Assembly (NCBI RefSeq): GCF_023955655.1
Contig: NZ_JAMXHT010000006.1
Span: 372,001-436,000 of the forward strand
Length of the DNA stretch: 64,000 nucleotides
Source: Ralstonia soli
GTDB lineage: Bacteria; Pseudomonadota; Gammaproteobacteria; Burkholderiales; Burkholderiaceae
Direction: 5' to 3'
The notes under the pieces are model-generated. The model did no database searches. It was not told where the DNA came from and worked only from the letters and a program-made list of their open reading frames with translations. Both the position numbers and the translations under genes were made by a program. This document shows, one piece after another, positions 17,486-28,319 of the stretch (positions within the stretch are counted from its first letter, which is position 1; each line of letters opens with the position of its first letter).

Positions 17486-18511
17486 ATGTCGCTCGACCAT
17501 CCCCATCTGCAGAACCCCACCACACTCCTTGAAATCGTGCGGGCGCAGTCCGAGATCGCCAAGCTCGGCACCGATCTGGGCGCGATCATGGAGCTGGTCA
17601 CCGAGCGGGCCCAACACCTGACCTGCGCGACCGGCGCCGTGGTCGAACTGGCCGAAGGCGACGAGATGGTCTACCGCGCCACCTCGGGCCTGACCGAAAC
17701 GCTCCTGGGTCTGCGCCTGGCGCGCAAGGGCAGCCTGTCGGGGCTGTGCGTGCAGACCGGCAGCATCCTGCAGTGCGACGATTCCGAAATCGACCCCCGC
17801 GTCGATCGCGAAGCCTGCCGGCGCGTGGGCTTGCGCTCGATGGTGGTCACGCCGCTGCGGCATCTGGATACCACGGTCGGCGTGCTCAAGCTGGTGGCGC
17901 CGGAGGTGAACGCGTTCAGCAAGAGCGACATCGGCGTGCTGGAGCTGATGTCCGAGCTGATTGCCGCCATGTTCCACGCCGCCAATGCCGAGCGCGATCA
18001 GCTCTATCTGCGCGCCACGCATGACGCGCTGACCGACCTGCCCAACCGCGCACTGTTCTATGACCGCCTGCGTCAGTCGATCCATCTGGCGCAGCGCGCG
18101 CATGGCGGGCTTGGCGTGCTCAACGTCGACATGGACAACCTCAAGCTCATCAATGATCGCCACGGCCACCGCGCCGGCGACGCGGCCATCCGCGAAACCG
18201 CGCAGCGCATGGGCCGCACCGCACGCCGCTCCGACACCGTGGCGCGCGTGGGCGGCGACGAGTTTGCCGTCATCCTGCCCGGCATCGGTGCGCGCGCCGA
18301 TGCGCAGGCGCAATGCGAGCGGCTGATGGAAGAAGTGCAGCAGCCGTACGTGTTCGAAGGCCAGCCGCTGGACCTGCGCGTCAGCGTGGGCGTGGCGGTG
18401 ATGCCCGAAGACGGTACGGAGATCACCGCCCTGCTGGACCAAGCCGACCGCGCGATGTACAGCGCCAAGCGCCTGCGCAAGCAGGCACGGACTGCGGCCA
18501 CCGCGCATTGA
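17486..18511 (+). CDS. GAF-GGDEF diguanylate cyclase
   Basis: A 341-residue cytoplasmic protein. Residues 15-165 form a GAF sensor domain (RAQHLTCATGAVVEL, then RSMVVTPLRHLDTTVGVLKLV). Residues 175-340 form a GGDEF domain with the intact active site RVGGDEFAVIL (GGDEF at 256-260) and the inhibitory I-site RRSD (247-250) at the correct five-residue distance. It should therefore make cyclic di-GMP with product inhibition. The GAF ligand is unknown. ATG 17486 is chosen because upstream codons are Arg/Cys-rich and not protein-like; a TAGAAT -10-like element lies at 17449-17454. Cyclic di-GMP generally affects pilus motility and adhesion. Confidence 0.92.
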   Translation: MSLDHPHLQNPTTLLEIVRAQSEIAKLGTDLGAIMELVTERAQHLTCATGAVVELAEGDEMVYRATSGLTETLLGLRLARKGSLSGLCVQTGSILQCDDSEIDPRVDREACRRVGLRSMVVTPLRHLDTTVGVLKLVAPEVNAFSKSDIGVLELMSELIAAMFHAANAERDQLYLRATHDALTDLPNRALFYDRLRQSIHLAQRAHGGLGVLNVDMDNLKLINDRHGHRAGDAAIRETAQRMGRTARRSDTVARVGGDEFAVILPGIGARADAQAQCERLMEEVQQPYVFEGQPLDLRVSVGVAVMPEDGTEITALLDQADRAMYSAKRLRKQARTAATAH

Positions 18512-18512
18512 G

Positions 18513-18535
18513 GCCTCCGGCCCAACGGCCGCAGG
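18513..18535. terminator. Short hairpin between convergent genes
   Basis: GCCTCCGGCC and GGCCGCAGGC can pair with one mismatch across a CAAC loop in the 25-base gap between the cyclase and the DUF1254 gene. Confidence 0.4.
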
Positions 18536-18536
18536 C

Positions 18537-19934
18537 TCAGTCCAACCGCTCCACGGCAGGCACCCGCGCACGCCCATCGCGCAGCTCGGCCTTCGGTTCG
18601 TAGGCACGCAGCACCAGGGCGAAATCACCGGCAGGCGCCGGCAGCCAGTTGGCACGCTGGGCAGGATCGGCTGGTGCATCACGCTGGATCAGCAGATCGA
18701 TCGCGCCATCCGCACCCACCTTGAGGCCCGCGGTGCGATCGCCAATGGCGTAGCGCGCGATCGGGTTGGGCGTGAAGAACAGCTTGCCGTCCGGCTCCAC
18801 CTCGTACATCGACAGTGACCAGAACGCATTGACCGGCAGCGATCCCGCCGGCAAATGCAGCCGATAGCGGTGCGCGCCGGAGAGCCGCGCCTGTTGCTGG
18901 TCGACAAAGGTGATGGGGTACATGGCCTCGACTGTCTTGAGTGCAAGCAGGCCGCCCAGCGCGACTTGCGCGCGGTAGGCATAGTCGGTGCCAAAATCGC
19001 CAAGATTGGCCTTCGAGTACGACCACCCGTCGGTCTTCGGGCCGGCCGCCGACAGCCCGCCCTTGAGCGAGCTCAGCATGCCCGGCAACTGCTTCGCCCA
19101 CAGCGCCTTGACCTCGGGCGACAGCGCTTCCCAGCGGCATGCGGCCCCGCAGATGCCGACCGATGCCAGGCGCTGCATCAACGCATCTTCGTAGCGCGGT
19201 GCAGGGTTGCGCGCCAGCATCAGGTTGGCCATGTCGACAAAGGCTTGCGGGCTCTGCTCGACCGGCGGTGCAGCTTGCCACCGCGGCGGCGTCTTGCCGG
19301 CGCCGATCGGTTCGACCTTGAACTGGTCCTGCAAGGCCGTCACGGCGGGCATGTCGGCCTCGCCATTCACGAGGATGCGGGCCAGCACAAGCACGTCGTT
19401 GGCGGGTGCGCGAATCACCTGCACATTGGGCGGCAGTGGCTGCGTTGAGTCAGGGCCAACGACGACGAAAGTGCCACCGCGCGTGCCATTGGCGCGCCGG
19501 CCGAGAATCTCGAAATTGTTCGTCGCCATGTCCAGCAAGGCGAGCGAGTAGTAGCGGCCGGCCATGTCCGGCACCGTGAGCGCGACAGGGCCCTGGCGCA
19601 AGTCGAGCCATAGCGTGGAGTACGCCGTATCGCTGTTGGGCGTGGTCACCCAGCGATCTTCGGGGCCCGATAGCTTGTGCTGATGCGACCACTGGCCGAG
19701 CTGGAGGCGCCCGGGCTTGGCATCCGTGCCCAGCATGCCGGCACGCAGACGCCCCATCGCGACCAGCGGAAACGCGTAGTCGAAGGCCTGGTGCAGCACC
19801 GTCTCCTGCGAGGGCGTGGACTCGGCGGCGCTCCAGTCGTGGGCGGCTGCCGCGGCCAGATTGGCGCACAGGCTCACGGCAGCGAAGGCGAGCAGGCGTT
19901 TGCCCGAAAGGGGGCGGCGTCGGCTGGACAACAT
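18537..19934 (-). CDS. Exported DUF1254/DUF1214 domain protein
   Basis: A 465-residue protein with a Sec signal peptide (SGKRLLAFAAVSLCANLAAAAA). The N-terminal DUF1254 domain is recognisable from FDYAFPLVAMGRLR and VTTPNSDTAYSTLWLDLRQGPV. The C-terminal DUF1214 domain shows NAFWSLSMYEVEPDGKLFF and NPIARYAIGDRT. The biochemical role of these paired domains is not established. Start ATG 19934 has an AGGAGGAG site five bases upstream. It is divergent from a TetR regulator across a 76-base gap that holds a perfect palindrome (19978-19990), so TetR control is likely. Confidence 0.88.
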   Translation of the reverse strand: MLSSRRRPLSGKRLLAFAAVSLCANLAAAAAHDWSAAESTPSQETVLHQAFDYAFPLVAMGRLRAGMLGTDAKPGRLQLGQWSHQHKLSGPEDRWVTTPNSDTAYSTLWLDLRQGPVALTVPDMAGRYYSLALLDMATNNFEILGRRANGTRGGTFVVVGPDSTQPLPPNVQVIRAPANDVLVLARILVNGEADMPAVTALQDQFKVEPIGAGKTPPRWQAAPPVEQSPQAFVDMANLMLARNPAPRYEDALMQRLASVGICGAACRWEALSPEVKALWAKQLPGMLSSLKGGLSAAGPKTDGWSYSKANLGDFGTDYAYRAQVALGGLLALKTVEAMYPITFVDQQQARLSGAHRYRLHLPAGSLPVNAFWSLSMYEVEPDGKLFFTPNPIARYAIGDRTAGLKVGADGAIDLLIQRDAPADPAQRANWLPAPAGDFALVLRAYEPKAELRDGRARVPAVERLD

Positions 19935-19977
19935 CGGTCTCCTCCTGAGGTATTTTTTTGATCTGGCGACCATAATA

Positions 19978-19990
19978 TGAGCCCGGCTCA
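19978..19990. promoter_or_regulatory. Palindromic candidate operator between the DUF1254 and TetR genes
   Basis: TGAGCC (19978-19983) and GGCTCA (19985-19990) form a perfect inverted repeat around one base. On the minus strand it is immediately followed by TATTAT, a -10-like element for the DUF1254 gene, and it lies 20 bases before the TetR start. Confidence 0.5.
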
Positions 19991-20010
19991 CATTCCGCCA
20001 CTCGCGTTCC

Positions 20011-20673
20011 ATGACCTCGCAATCCAGGGAAAAATTCGATATAGATCAACCACTTGCACGGCGCCAGCCGCGCCAGGCCCGTTCACGCGAGAAGGTGGAA
20101 CTCATCTTGGAAGCGACGCTGCGGATCCTCGATCAGGCGGGGCTGGAGGCGCTCACCACCAACCGCATCGCGGAGGCGGCGGGCATCAGCATCGGCACGC
20201 TGTACCAGTATTTCGGCGACAAGCTGCAGGTACTGGATGAACTGGCGCAGCGCGAGAGCGATCGGCTGACCGCCGAGTTGCTGGCGGTACTGACCGCGCC
20301 CGACGCGCTGTCGCCGGATGCCCGGCTGCGGCTGGCCGTGCGCACCTTGCTGGGCGCATTTGGCGGGCGGCATCGCGCGCGTCGCATCGTGCTCGAACAG
20401 GCCATCGCTCGCGGCCGCAACCCGCTGATCACGCCGGGGCACGTGTCGACCTTCCTGACTTCAGCCGGCGCACGCGACGCCGCCGGGCAACGCGTGACGC
20501 TCTCGCCCATCCAGGCCTTCGTGCTCACGCGCTCGGTCATGGGGGCGATCGGCAGCGCGCTTTCCTACGACGAACAGTGGCTCGGCAGCCCGGACTTCGA
20601 GAACAGCCTGTTCATGCTGATGCGTGGCTTCATACGTGAATGCGGCGCCCCGTCCACCGCTGCCAAGCGCTAA
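20011..20673 (+). CDS. TetR/AcrR family transcriptional regulator
   Basis: A 220-residue regulator. Residues 20-75 hold the TetR helix-turn-helix: ILEATLRILDQAGLEALTTN, then RIAEAAGISIGTLYQYFGDK. The C-terminal ligand-binding part resembles the TetR_C type used by many solvent or metabolite sensors (SPIQAFVLTRSVMGAIGSAL). It lies divergent from the DUF1254 gene and is probably its repressor, acting at the palindrome in the shared gap. The ligand is unknown. Confidence 0.9.
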   Translation: MTSQSREKFDIDQPLARRQPRQARSREKVELILEATLRILDQAGLEALTTNRIAEAAGISIGTLYQYFGDKLQVLDELAQRESDRLTAELLAVLTAPDALSPDARLRLAVRTLLGAFGGRHRARRIVLEQAIARGRNPLITPGHVSTFLTSAGARDAAGQRVTLSPIQAFVLTRSVMGAIGSALSYDEQWLGSPDFENSLFMLMRGFIRECGAPSTAAKR

Positions 20674-20727
20674 CGGACGGGCACTTTGGTATTGAAACGC
20701 GCGGTTACACATACCCGCACACCCGGC

Positions 20728-20757
20728 GGAATAAACCGTGCGCCCGAGCCGTTTACC
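20728..20757 (+). promoter_or_regulatory. Possible ECF-sigma-type promoter
   Basis: GGAATAA (20728-20734) and GTTTACC (20751-20757) are separated by 16 bases, similar to -35/-10 pairs used by some ECF sigma factors. The next gene starts at 20887, so the leader would be long. Nothing else was seen in 20674-20886. Confidence 0.25.
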
Positions 20758-20886
20758 GGTCATGCGGAGCCCCATCGGCGACGACGCCGGCACGGCAGCC
20801 GCGGGCAAACCGATGTGCCAGCGATACGGCAAGACAGATCACCGCACCGTAGCAAGACGTCGGGCATTCCTGACCCGGGGATGAAC

Positions 20887-21306
20887 ATGAAGCGTCTGAC
20901 CCTCCTGACGACGGCGCTGATGGCGTTGAGCCTCTGCGCCTGCGCGACAGCGCAAGACCTGCCGGTGGGCACCTGCCAGCCTGTGGCAGGGCAAACCGAG
21001 ATCGACGGCGTGATGCAGCAGGTACAAGGCACCGCGTGCCTGCAACCGGACGGCACCTGGCAGATGGTGGACACCGACGGCACGCCAGTCACTTATGCCA
21101 GCACGCCGTATTACGTGGATGACACGTGGTACTGGGGCCCGCCCGTGTTCTTTGGCAGCGTGGTGTTTGTCGACCGCTTCCACCACGTCCACCGCATGCA
21201 CGGTGCGTTCTTCCATCATGGCGGCCGCAGGGTGGGCGGGGGTGGTTTCCGAGGCGGCTTTCATGGTGGGCATGATGGCGACCACGGCGCGAGGTCGCAC
21301 CACTAG
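20887..21306 (+). CDS. Putative lipoprotein with His/Gly-rich C-terminus
   Basis: A 139-residue exported protein I cannot name. The N-terminus MKRLTLLTTALMALSLCACA is a signal peptide with a possible lipobox at LSLC or LCAC. The central part contains DLPVGTCQPVAG and GTACLQPDGTWQMVDTDGTP, a short Cys-containing module. From residue 98 the sequence becomes His- and Gly-rich, with 11 His in about 43 residues (FHHVHRMHGAFFHHGG, GGFHGGHDGDHGARSHH), suggesting metal binding in the periplasm. A GGGGAT site precedes ATG 20887, better than ATG 20881. It converges on recG with a 15-base gap. Confidence 0.75.
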   Translation: MKRLTLLTTALMALSLCACATAQDLPVGTCQPVAGQTEIDGVMQQVQGTACLQPDGTWQMVDTDGTPVTYASTPYYVDDTWYWGPPVFFGSVVFVDRFHHVHRMHGAFFHHGGRRVGGGGFRGGFHGGHDGDHGARSHH

Positions 21307-21321
21307 GCCGGCGCCCGCCAC

Positions 21322-23499
21322 CTACACGCGCAGGTAGTGCTCGCGCTCGCCCAGCCAGCGCTTGAGGTGCGTGTCCACCGCTTCCGGAAAGCGCGCGAGC
21401 ATGGCCTCCGCCGCTTCCTGCGCGAACTCGACGAGCCACGCATCGTGGTTCAGATCGGCAAAACGCAGCATGGCCTCGCCCGATTGCCGCGCGCCAAGGA
21501 ATTCCCCGGGCCCGCGAATTTCCAGATCGCGCCGCGCAATCTCGAAGCCGTCGGTGGTCTCGCGCATGGTCTGCAGGCGCTGCTTGGCCGTCGGTGACAG
21601 CGGCGCCTGATACAGCAGCACGCACACCGATTCCGCCGTGCCGCGCCCCACGCGCCCGCGCAACTGGTGCAGCTGCGCGAGGCCGAAACGCTCGGCATGC
21701 TCGATCACCATCAACGAGGCGTTGGGCACGTCCACGCCCACTTCGATGACGGTGGTGGCCACCAGCACATGCAACTCGCCGCCGGCAAAGGCGCTCATCA
21801 CGGCAGCTTTCTCGGCGGACGGCAGGCGCCCGTGCACAAGGCCGACCTTCAATCCTTCCAGGCTCTGCGAGAGCGTCTCGAACGTCTCCACGGCGGTCTG
21901 CAATTGCAGCGCTTCGCTTTCTTCGATGAGCGGGCACACCCAGTAGACCTGCCGCCCTTCTCGTGCGGCGGCATAGATGCGCTCGATCACTTCGTCGCGG
22001 CGCGCGTCGTTCACCAGACGCGTCACGATGGGCGTGCGGCCGGGCGGTAGTTCATCGATGGCGGAGACGTCGAGGTCGGCGTAGTACGTCATCGCCAGCG
22101 TGCGCGGGATGGGCGTGGCGGACATCATCAGCTGGTGCGGCACCTGAGCGTTGGCGGCGACGGGCGCATCGCCATTGCTCGCCTTGCCGCGCAAGGCCAG
22201 CCGCTGCGCCACGCCGAAGCGATGCTGCTCATCCACCACGGCCAGACCGAGGCGCGCGAACGTGACCGCGTCCTGGATCAGCGCATGCGTGCCGATCACG
22301 AGCTGCGCCGTACCGTCGGCCACGCGCGCCGCCGCTTCGTCCTTCTGCTTGCGCTTGAGGCTGCCGGCCAGCCAGACGATATCCACACCCAGCGGCGCCA
22401 GCCATGTGGATAACTTGCGATAGTGCTGCTCGGCCAGCAGTTCGGTCGGCGCCATCAGCGCGGCCTGCCAGCCGGCATCGATGGCCTGGCACGCGGCCAA
22501 TGCGGCGATGACGGTCTTGCCGCTGCCCACATCGCCCTGCAGCAGCCGCTGCATCGGGTACGGGTGCGCGAGGTCGGCGCGAATCTCGTCCCACACGCGG
22601 GCCTGGGCGCCGGTCAGCTTGAACGGCAGCGCCGCCATGAAGCGTGCAAGCAACCCGCCGTTGCCGCTGTCGCGCAGCACAGGCGCGTTACGCATGCGGC
22701 GCGCGGCCTGTGCGCGCTTGAGCGAGAGCTGCTGCGACAGCAGCTCATCAAACTTGATGCGCAACCAAGCCGGGTGCGTACGCTCAACCAGGCTGTGCTC
22801 ATCGACGTCGGGCGTCGGCTGATGCAACAGGCGAACCGCTTCCGCCGGCGCCATCAGCTTGAGCGGCGCGAGCGGGCCGGTGATGAGGCTGTTCGGCAGC
22901 GTTTCCGGCAGCGGCGTGCGCGTGAGCGTGTTCAGGATCGCCTTGCGCAGATACGCCTGCGGCACACCGGCTACGGTGGAATACACCGGCGTCAGGCGAT
23001 CAGGCAGTGGTTCATCCTCCGCCACGGTGCGCACGGTCGGGTGGACCATCTCCGCGCCGAAGAAACCGCCGCGCACCTCGCCGCGCACGCGCAGGCGCAC
23101 GCCTTCGGCCATCTGCTTGACTTGGCTGCCGTAGAAATTGAGGAAGCGCAGCACGAGTTCGCCGGAATCATCGGCGATATGCACGACCAGTTGCCGGCGC
23201 GGCCGGAACGCCACTTCGTTGCGCGTGACGGTGCCTTCCACCTGCGCGGCCCAGCCGGTGTTGGCGCGGGCCATGGCTTCGGCGATGGTCAGGAGCGTGG
23301 TTTCGTCCTCGTAGCGCATCGGCAGATGCAGGACGAGATCGACGTCGCGGTGCAGGCCGAGCTTGGCGAGTTTGTCGGCCGGACCGGCGGTCTTGGCCGG
23401 CTTGTCTGCTGAGGTCGCCCGTTTGGGCTTCGGCGCCGACGCAGTATCAGCGTCGGACGTAAGAACAGCATCAGTGGCGGAACGGGCGCGAGGCGGCAC
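21322..23499 (-). CDS. recG: ATP-dependent DNA helicase RecG
   Basis: A roughly 725-residue RecG. An N-terminal wedge/OB region contains [24 protein letters not shown]. Helicase motif I is GDVGSGKTV (about residue 328), motif II DEQHRFG, motif [16 protein letters not shown]. The C-terminal RecG block is [10 protein letters not shown] and [12 protein letters not shown]. It remodels stalled forks and Holliday junctions. The frame is open without a stop far into antisense queA. GTG 23499 is favoured because a minus-strand TACAAT (23542-23537) would start transcription near 23530, downstream of the alternative ATG 23559, and the extra 20 residues look unlike protein. Confidence 0.93.
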   Translation of the reverse strand: MPPRARSATDAVLTSDADTASAPKPKRATSADKPAKTAGPADKLAKLGLHRDVDLVLHLPMRYEDETTLLTIAEAMARANTGWAAQVEGTVTRNEVAFRPRRQLVVHIADDSGELVLRFLNFYGSQVKQMAEGVRLRVRGEVRGGFFGAEMVHPTVRTVAEDEPLPDRLTPVYSTVAGVPQAYLRKAILNTLTRTPLPETLPNSLITGPLAPLKLMAPAEAVRLLHQPTPDVDEHSLVERTHPAWLRIKFDELLSQQLSLKRAQAARRMRNAPVLRDSGNGGLLARFMAALPFKLTGAQARVWDEIRADLAHPYPMQRLLQGDVGSGKTVIAALAACQAIDAGWQAALMAPTELLAEQHYRKLSTWLAPLGVDIVWLAGSLKRKQKDEAAARVADGTAQLVIGTHALIQDAVTFARLGLAVVDEQHRFGVAQRLALRGKASNGDAPVAANAQVPHQLMMSATPIPRTLAMTYYADLDVSAIDELPPGRTPIVTRLVNDARRDEVIERIYAAAREGRQVYWVCPLIEESEALQLQTAVETFETLSQSLEGLKVGLVHGRLPSAEKAAVMSAFAGGELHVLVATTVIEVGVDVPNASLMVIEHAERFGLAQLHQLRGRVGRGTAESVCVLLYQAPLSPTAKQRLQTMRETTDGFEIARRDLEIRGPGEFLGARQSGEAMLRFADLNHDAWLVEFAQEAAEAMLARFPEAVDTHLKRWLGEREHYLRV

Positions 23500-23507
23500 A
23501 GGACGTT

Positions 23508-23542
23508 TACAATGGCGAACTTTGCGGTGTCGCCCGATTGTA
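23508..23542. promoter_or_regulatory. Face-to-face -10 elements for queA and recG
   Basis: TACAAT at 23508-23513 on the plus strand would start queA mRNA near 23520. TACAAT on the minus strand (23542-23537) would start recG mRNA near 23530. The two start points point past each other, so the 5' ends would overlap by about ten bases. Confidence 0.45.
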
Positions 23543-23592
23543 CCGGCGCCCGCCACCATCACTTGGCGCAATCCACGTCTGCGCCACTTTTC

Positions 23593-25799
<2,207 letters not shown>

Positions 25800-25904
25800 C
25801 ACGGCTTGACAGGGCGCCGGGCGCGCCCATTTGCCGCAGCACCGCAATGGTAGAATGTCCGGTCCGATTTTTGACCGATTGACGAACCATTACGGAGTTT
25901 TGAC

Positions 25905-26234
25905 GTGTTCCTCATTTCCGACGCTTACGCGCAAACCGCACCGACTGGTGGTGCTGCAGGTGGCCTGATGAGCTTCCTGCCCATCATCCTGATGTTCGTG
26001 GTGCTGTGGTTCATCATGATCCGCCCGCAAATGAAGCGCCAGAAGGAAACCAAGGCGATGCTCGAAGCCCTGGCCAAGGGCGACGAAGTCGTCACCGCCG
26101 GCGGCATCCTCGGCAAGGTGACCAAGGTGGCTGAGCAGTACGTCACCGTGGAAGTCTCCGCCAACACCGAAATCACCGTCCAGAAGAGCGCCGTGACGAC
26201 CGTGCTGCCCAAGGGCACGCTCAAGGCGCTGTAA
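25905..26234 (+). CDS. yajC: Sec translocase accessory subunit YajC
   Basis: A 109-residue protein with one N-terminal membrane helix (SFLPIILMFVVLWFIMIRPQ) followed by the YajC cytoplasmic motif QMKRQKETKAMLEALAKGDEVVTAGG. YajC associates with SecD and SecF at the inner membrane. ATG/GTG choice: GTG 25905 is the start of the conserved protein and is preceded by ACGGAG. It follows tgt by 105 bases with a TAGAAT -10-like element at 25851-25856, so it may have its own promoter. Confidence 0.95.
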   Translation: MFLISDAYAQTAPTGGAAGGLMSFLPIILMFVVLWFIMIRPQMKRQKETKAMLEALAKGDEVVTAGGILGKVTKVAEQYVTVEVSANTEITVQKSAVTTVLPKGTLKAL

Positions 26235-26345
26235 TCGGCCCATCCCGGCGCCGCGCTCACCCGCGCTGGCGCCGGAACCCCAGGCAGCGCCTATTCTAAG
26301 AATCCGCGCCCGCGCCCCTCGGCGTCGCCTCTCTGCTTTTCCAAG

Positions 26346-28238
26346 ATGAATCGCTATCCACTCTGGAAATACCTTGTGATCCTGGTGGCGCTTGCCATCG
26401 GGTTCCTCTATACGCTGCCGAACTTCTTCGGTGAGGCGCCTGCCGTGCAGGTGTCCTCTGGCAAGGCCACCGTCAAGGTCGACCTGAACGTCCAGAAGCA
26501 GGTCGAAAGCCTGTTGGCCGCAGCCAGCATCCAGCCCGACGGCGTGTTCTTCGACAACAACGGCACCTCCGCCAGCGTGCGCGTGCGCTTTGCCGATACC
26601 GACACCCAGCTCAAAGCCAAGGACGTCCTGGCCCGCGGCCTGAACACCGACCAAGCCGACCCGACCTACATCGTCGCGCTGAACCTGCTGCCGGGCTCCC
26701 CGCGCTGGCTCAGTGGCGCACCGTTCTTTGCCAAGCCGATGTTCCTGGGCCTGGATTTGCGCGGTGGCGTGCACTTCCTGTTGCAGGTCGACATGAACGG
26801 CGCAGTGACGAAGAAGCTGGACTCGCTGGCCGGCGACATCCGCACGCAACTGCGTGACAAGAACATCCGCCACAGCGGTATCGATCGCGGGGGCAACACC
26901 ATCACCATCAAGTTCAGCAGCGCCGACGACGCCGACCGCGCCCGCAGCCTGCTGTCTGATTCGACTCGCGAACTGGCCTACACCGTCGACAAGACGGCCG
27001 ATGGCGCCACGCTCACCGGCACCTTCACCGCCGCTGCGATGAAGGAAGTGCAGGACAACGCGGTCAAGCAGAACATCGTGACGCTGCACAACCGGGTGAA
27101 CGAACTCGGCGTGGCAGAACCGGTGATCCAGCAGCAGGGCCCGGACCGCATCGTCGTGCAGCTGCCCGGCGTGCAGGACACGGCCAAGGCCAAGGACATC
27201 ATCGGCCGCACCGCCACGTTGGAAGCACGCCTGGCCGACCCGAACGCGCCGCTGCTGCCACGCGCCGGCGATCCGGTACCGCTGGGCGACGAGCTGTTCA
27301 CGCAAGGCCGCGGCGCCCCGGTGCTGCTGCAGAAGCAGGTGATCTTCACGGGCGACCGCATCACCAGCGCCTCGGCCGGCTTCGACCAGAACCACAACTC
27401 GTCGGTCGACATCACGCTCGACGGCCAGGGCGGCCGCATGCTGCGCGATGTCTCGCGCGACAACATCGGCAAGCGCATGGGCATCGTGCTCTTTGAAAAG
27501 GGCAAGGGCGAAGTGCTGACGGTGGCGACTATCCAGTCCGAACTGGGCTCGCGCTTCCAGATCACCGGCATGGGCTCGACCGAAGCAGCGTCCGACCTGG
27601 CGCTGCTGCTGCGTGCCGGCTCGCTGGCTGCACCGATGGAGATCATCGAAGAGCGCACCATCGGCCCGTCGCTGGGTGCCGACAACATCAAGAAGGGCTT
27701 CGATTCGGCGCTGTACGGCTTCCTCGCCATCTCGGTGTTCATGGTGCTGTACTACATGCTGTTCGGTGCGTTCTCGGTGGCGGCGCTGGGCGTCAACGTG
27801 TTCCTGCTGATCGCCCTGCTGTCCATGCTGCAGGCCACGCTCACGCTGCCGGGTATCGCGGCAATTGCGCTTGCACTCGGTATGGCCATTGACGCCAACG
27901 TGCTGATCAACGAGCGCGTGCGTGAAGAACTGCGCAATGGCGCGTCGCCGCAGATGGCCATCGCCGCCGGTTTCGACCGTGCGTGGGCCACTATCCTGGA
28001 CTCGAACGTAACGACCCTGATCGCCGGCTTGGCGCTGATCGCCTTCGGTTCTGGCCCGGTGCGCGGCTTTGCGATCGTGCACTGCCTGGGGATCGGCACG
28101 TCGATGTTCTCGGCCGTGTTCTTCAACCGTGGCCTCGTGAACCTCTGGTACGGCCGCAAGAAGAAGCTGCAGAGCGTGGCCATCGGGCAGGTGTGGAAGC
28201 CGGGCAATACCGGCACGACGCAGACGCCGGCCAAGTAA
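26346..28238 (+). CDS. secD: Protein translocase subunit SecD
   Basis: A 630-residue SecD. It starts MNRYPLWKYLVILVALAIGF (first membrane helix) and carries the SecD signature FLGLDLRGGVHFLLQVDM. A large periplasmic domain follows, then a five-helix RND-like core (FMVLYYMLFGAFSVAALGVN and GMAIDANVLINERVREEL, the latter with the family-conserved Asp). SecDF uses the proton gradient to assist late steps of protein export. It is followed by secF after 81 bases. Confidence 0.97.
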   Translation: MNRYPLWKYLVILVALAIGFLYTLPNFFGEAPAVQVSSGKATVKVDLNVQKQVESLLAAASIQPDGVFFDNNGTSASVRVRFADTDTQLKAKDVLARGLNTDQADPTYIVALNLLPGSPRWLSGAPFFAKPMFLGLDLRGGVHFLLQVDMNGAVTKKLDSLAGDIRTQLRDKNIRHSGIDRGGNTITIKFSSADDADRARSLLSDSTRELAYTVDKTADGATLTGTFTAAAMKEVQDNAVKQNIVTLHNRVNELGVAEPVIQQQGPDRIVVQLPGVQDTAKAKDIIGRTATLEARLADPNAPLLPRAGDPVPLGDELFTQGRGAPVLLQKQVIFTGDRITSASAGFDQNHNSSVDITLDGQGGRMLRDVSRDNIGKRMGIVLFEKGKGEVLTVATIQSELGSRFQITGMGSTEAASDLALLLRAGSLAAPMEIIEERTIGPSLGADNIKKGFDSALYGFLAISVFMVLYYMLFGAFSVAALGVNVFLLIALLSMLQATLTLPGIAAIALALGMAIDANVLINERVREELRNGASPQMAIAAGFDRAWATILDSNVTTLIAGLALIAFGSGPVRGFAIVHCLGIGTSMFSAVFFNRGLVNLWYGRKKKLQSVAIGQVWKPGNTGTTQTPAK

Positions 28239-28319
28239 GCACGGCTCACCCAACACTGAATCTCGCATAACCGGCACCCGCCCCCGACACGATGGGGCGG
28301 TCGCCACAAAGGGCAGACC

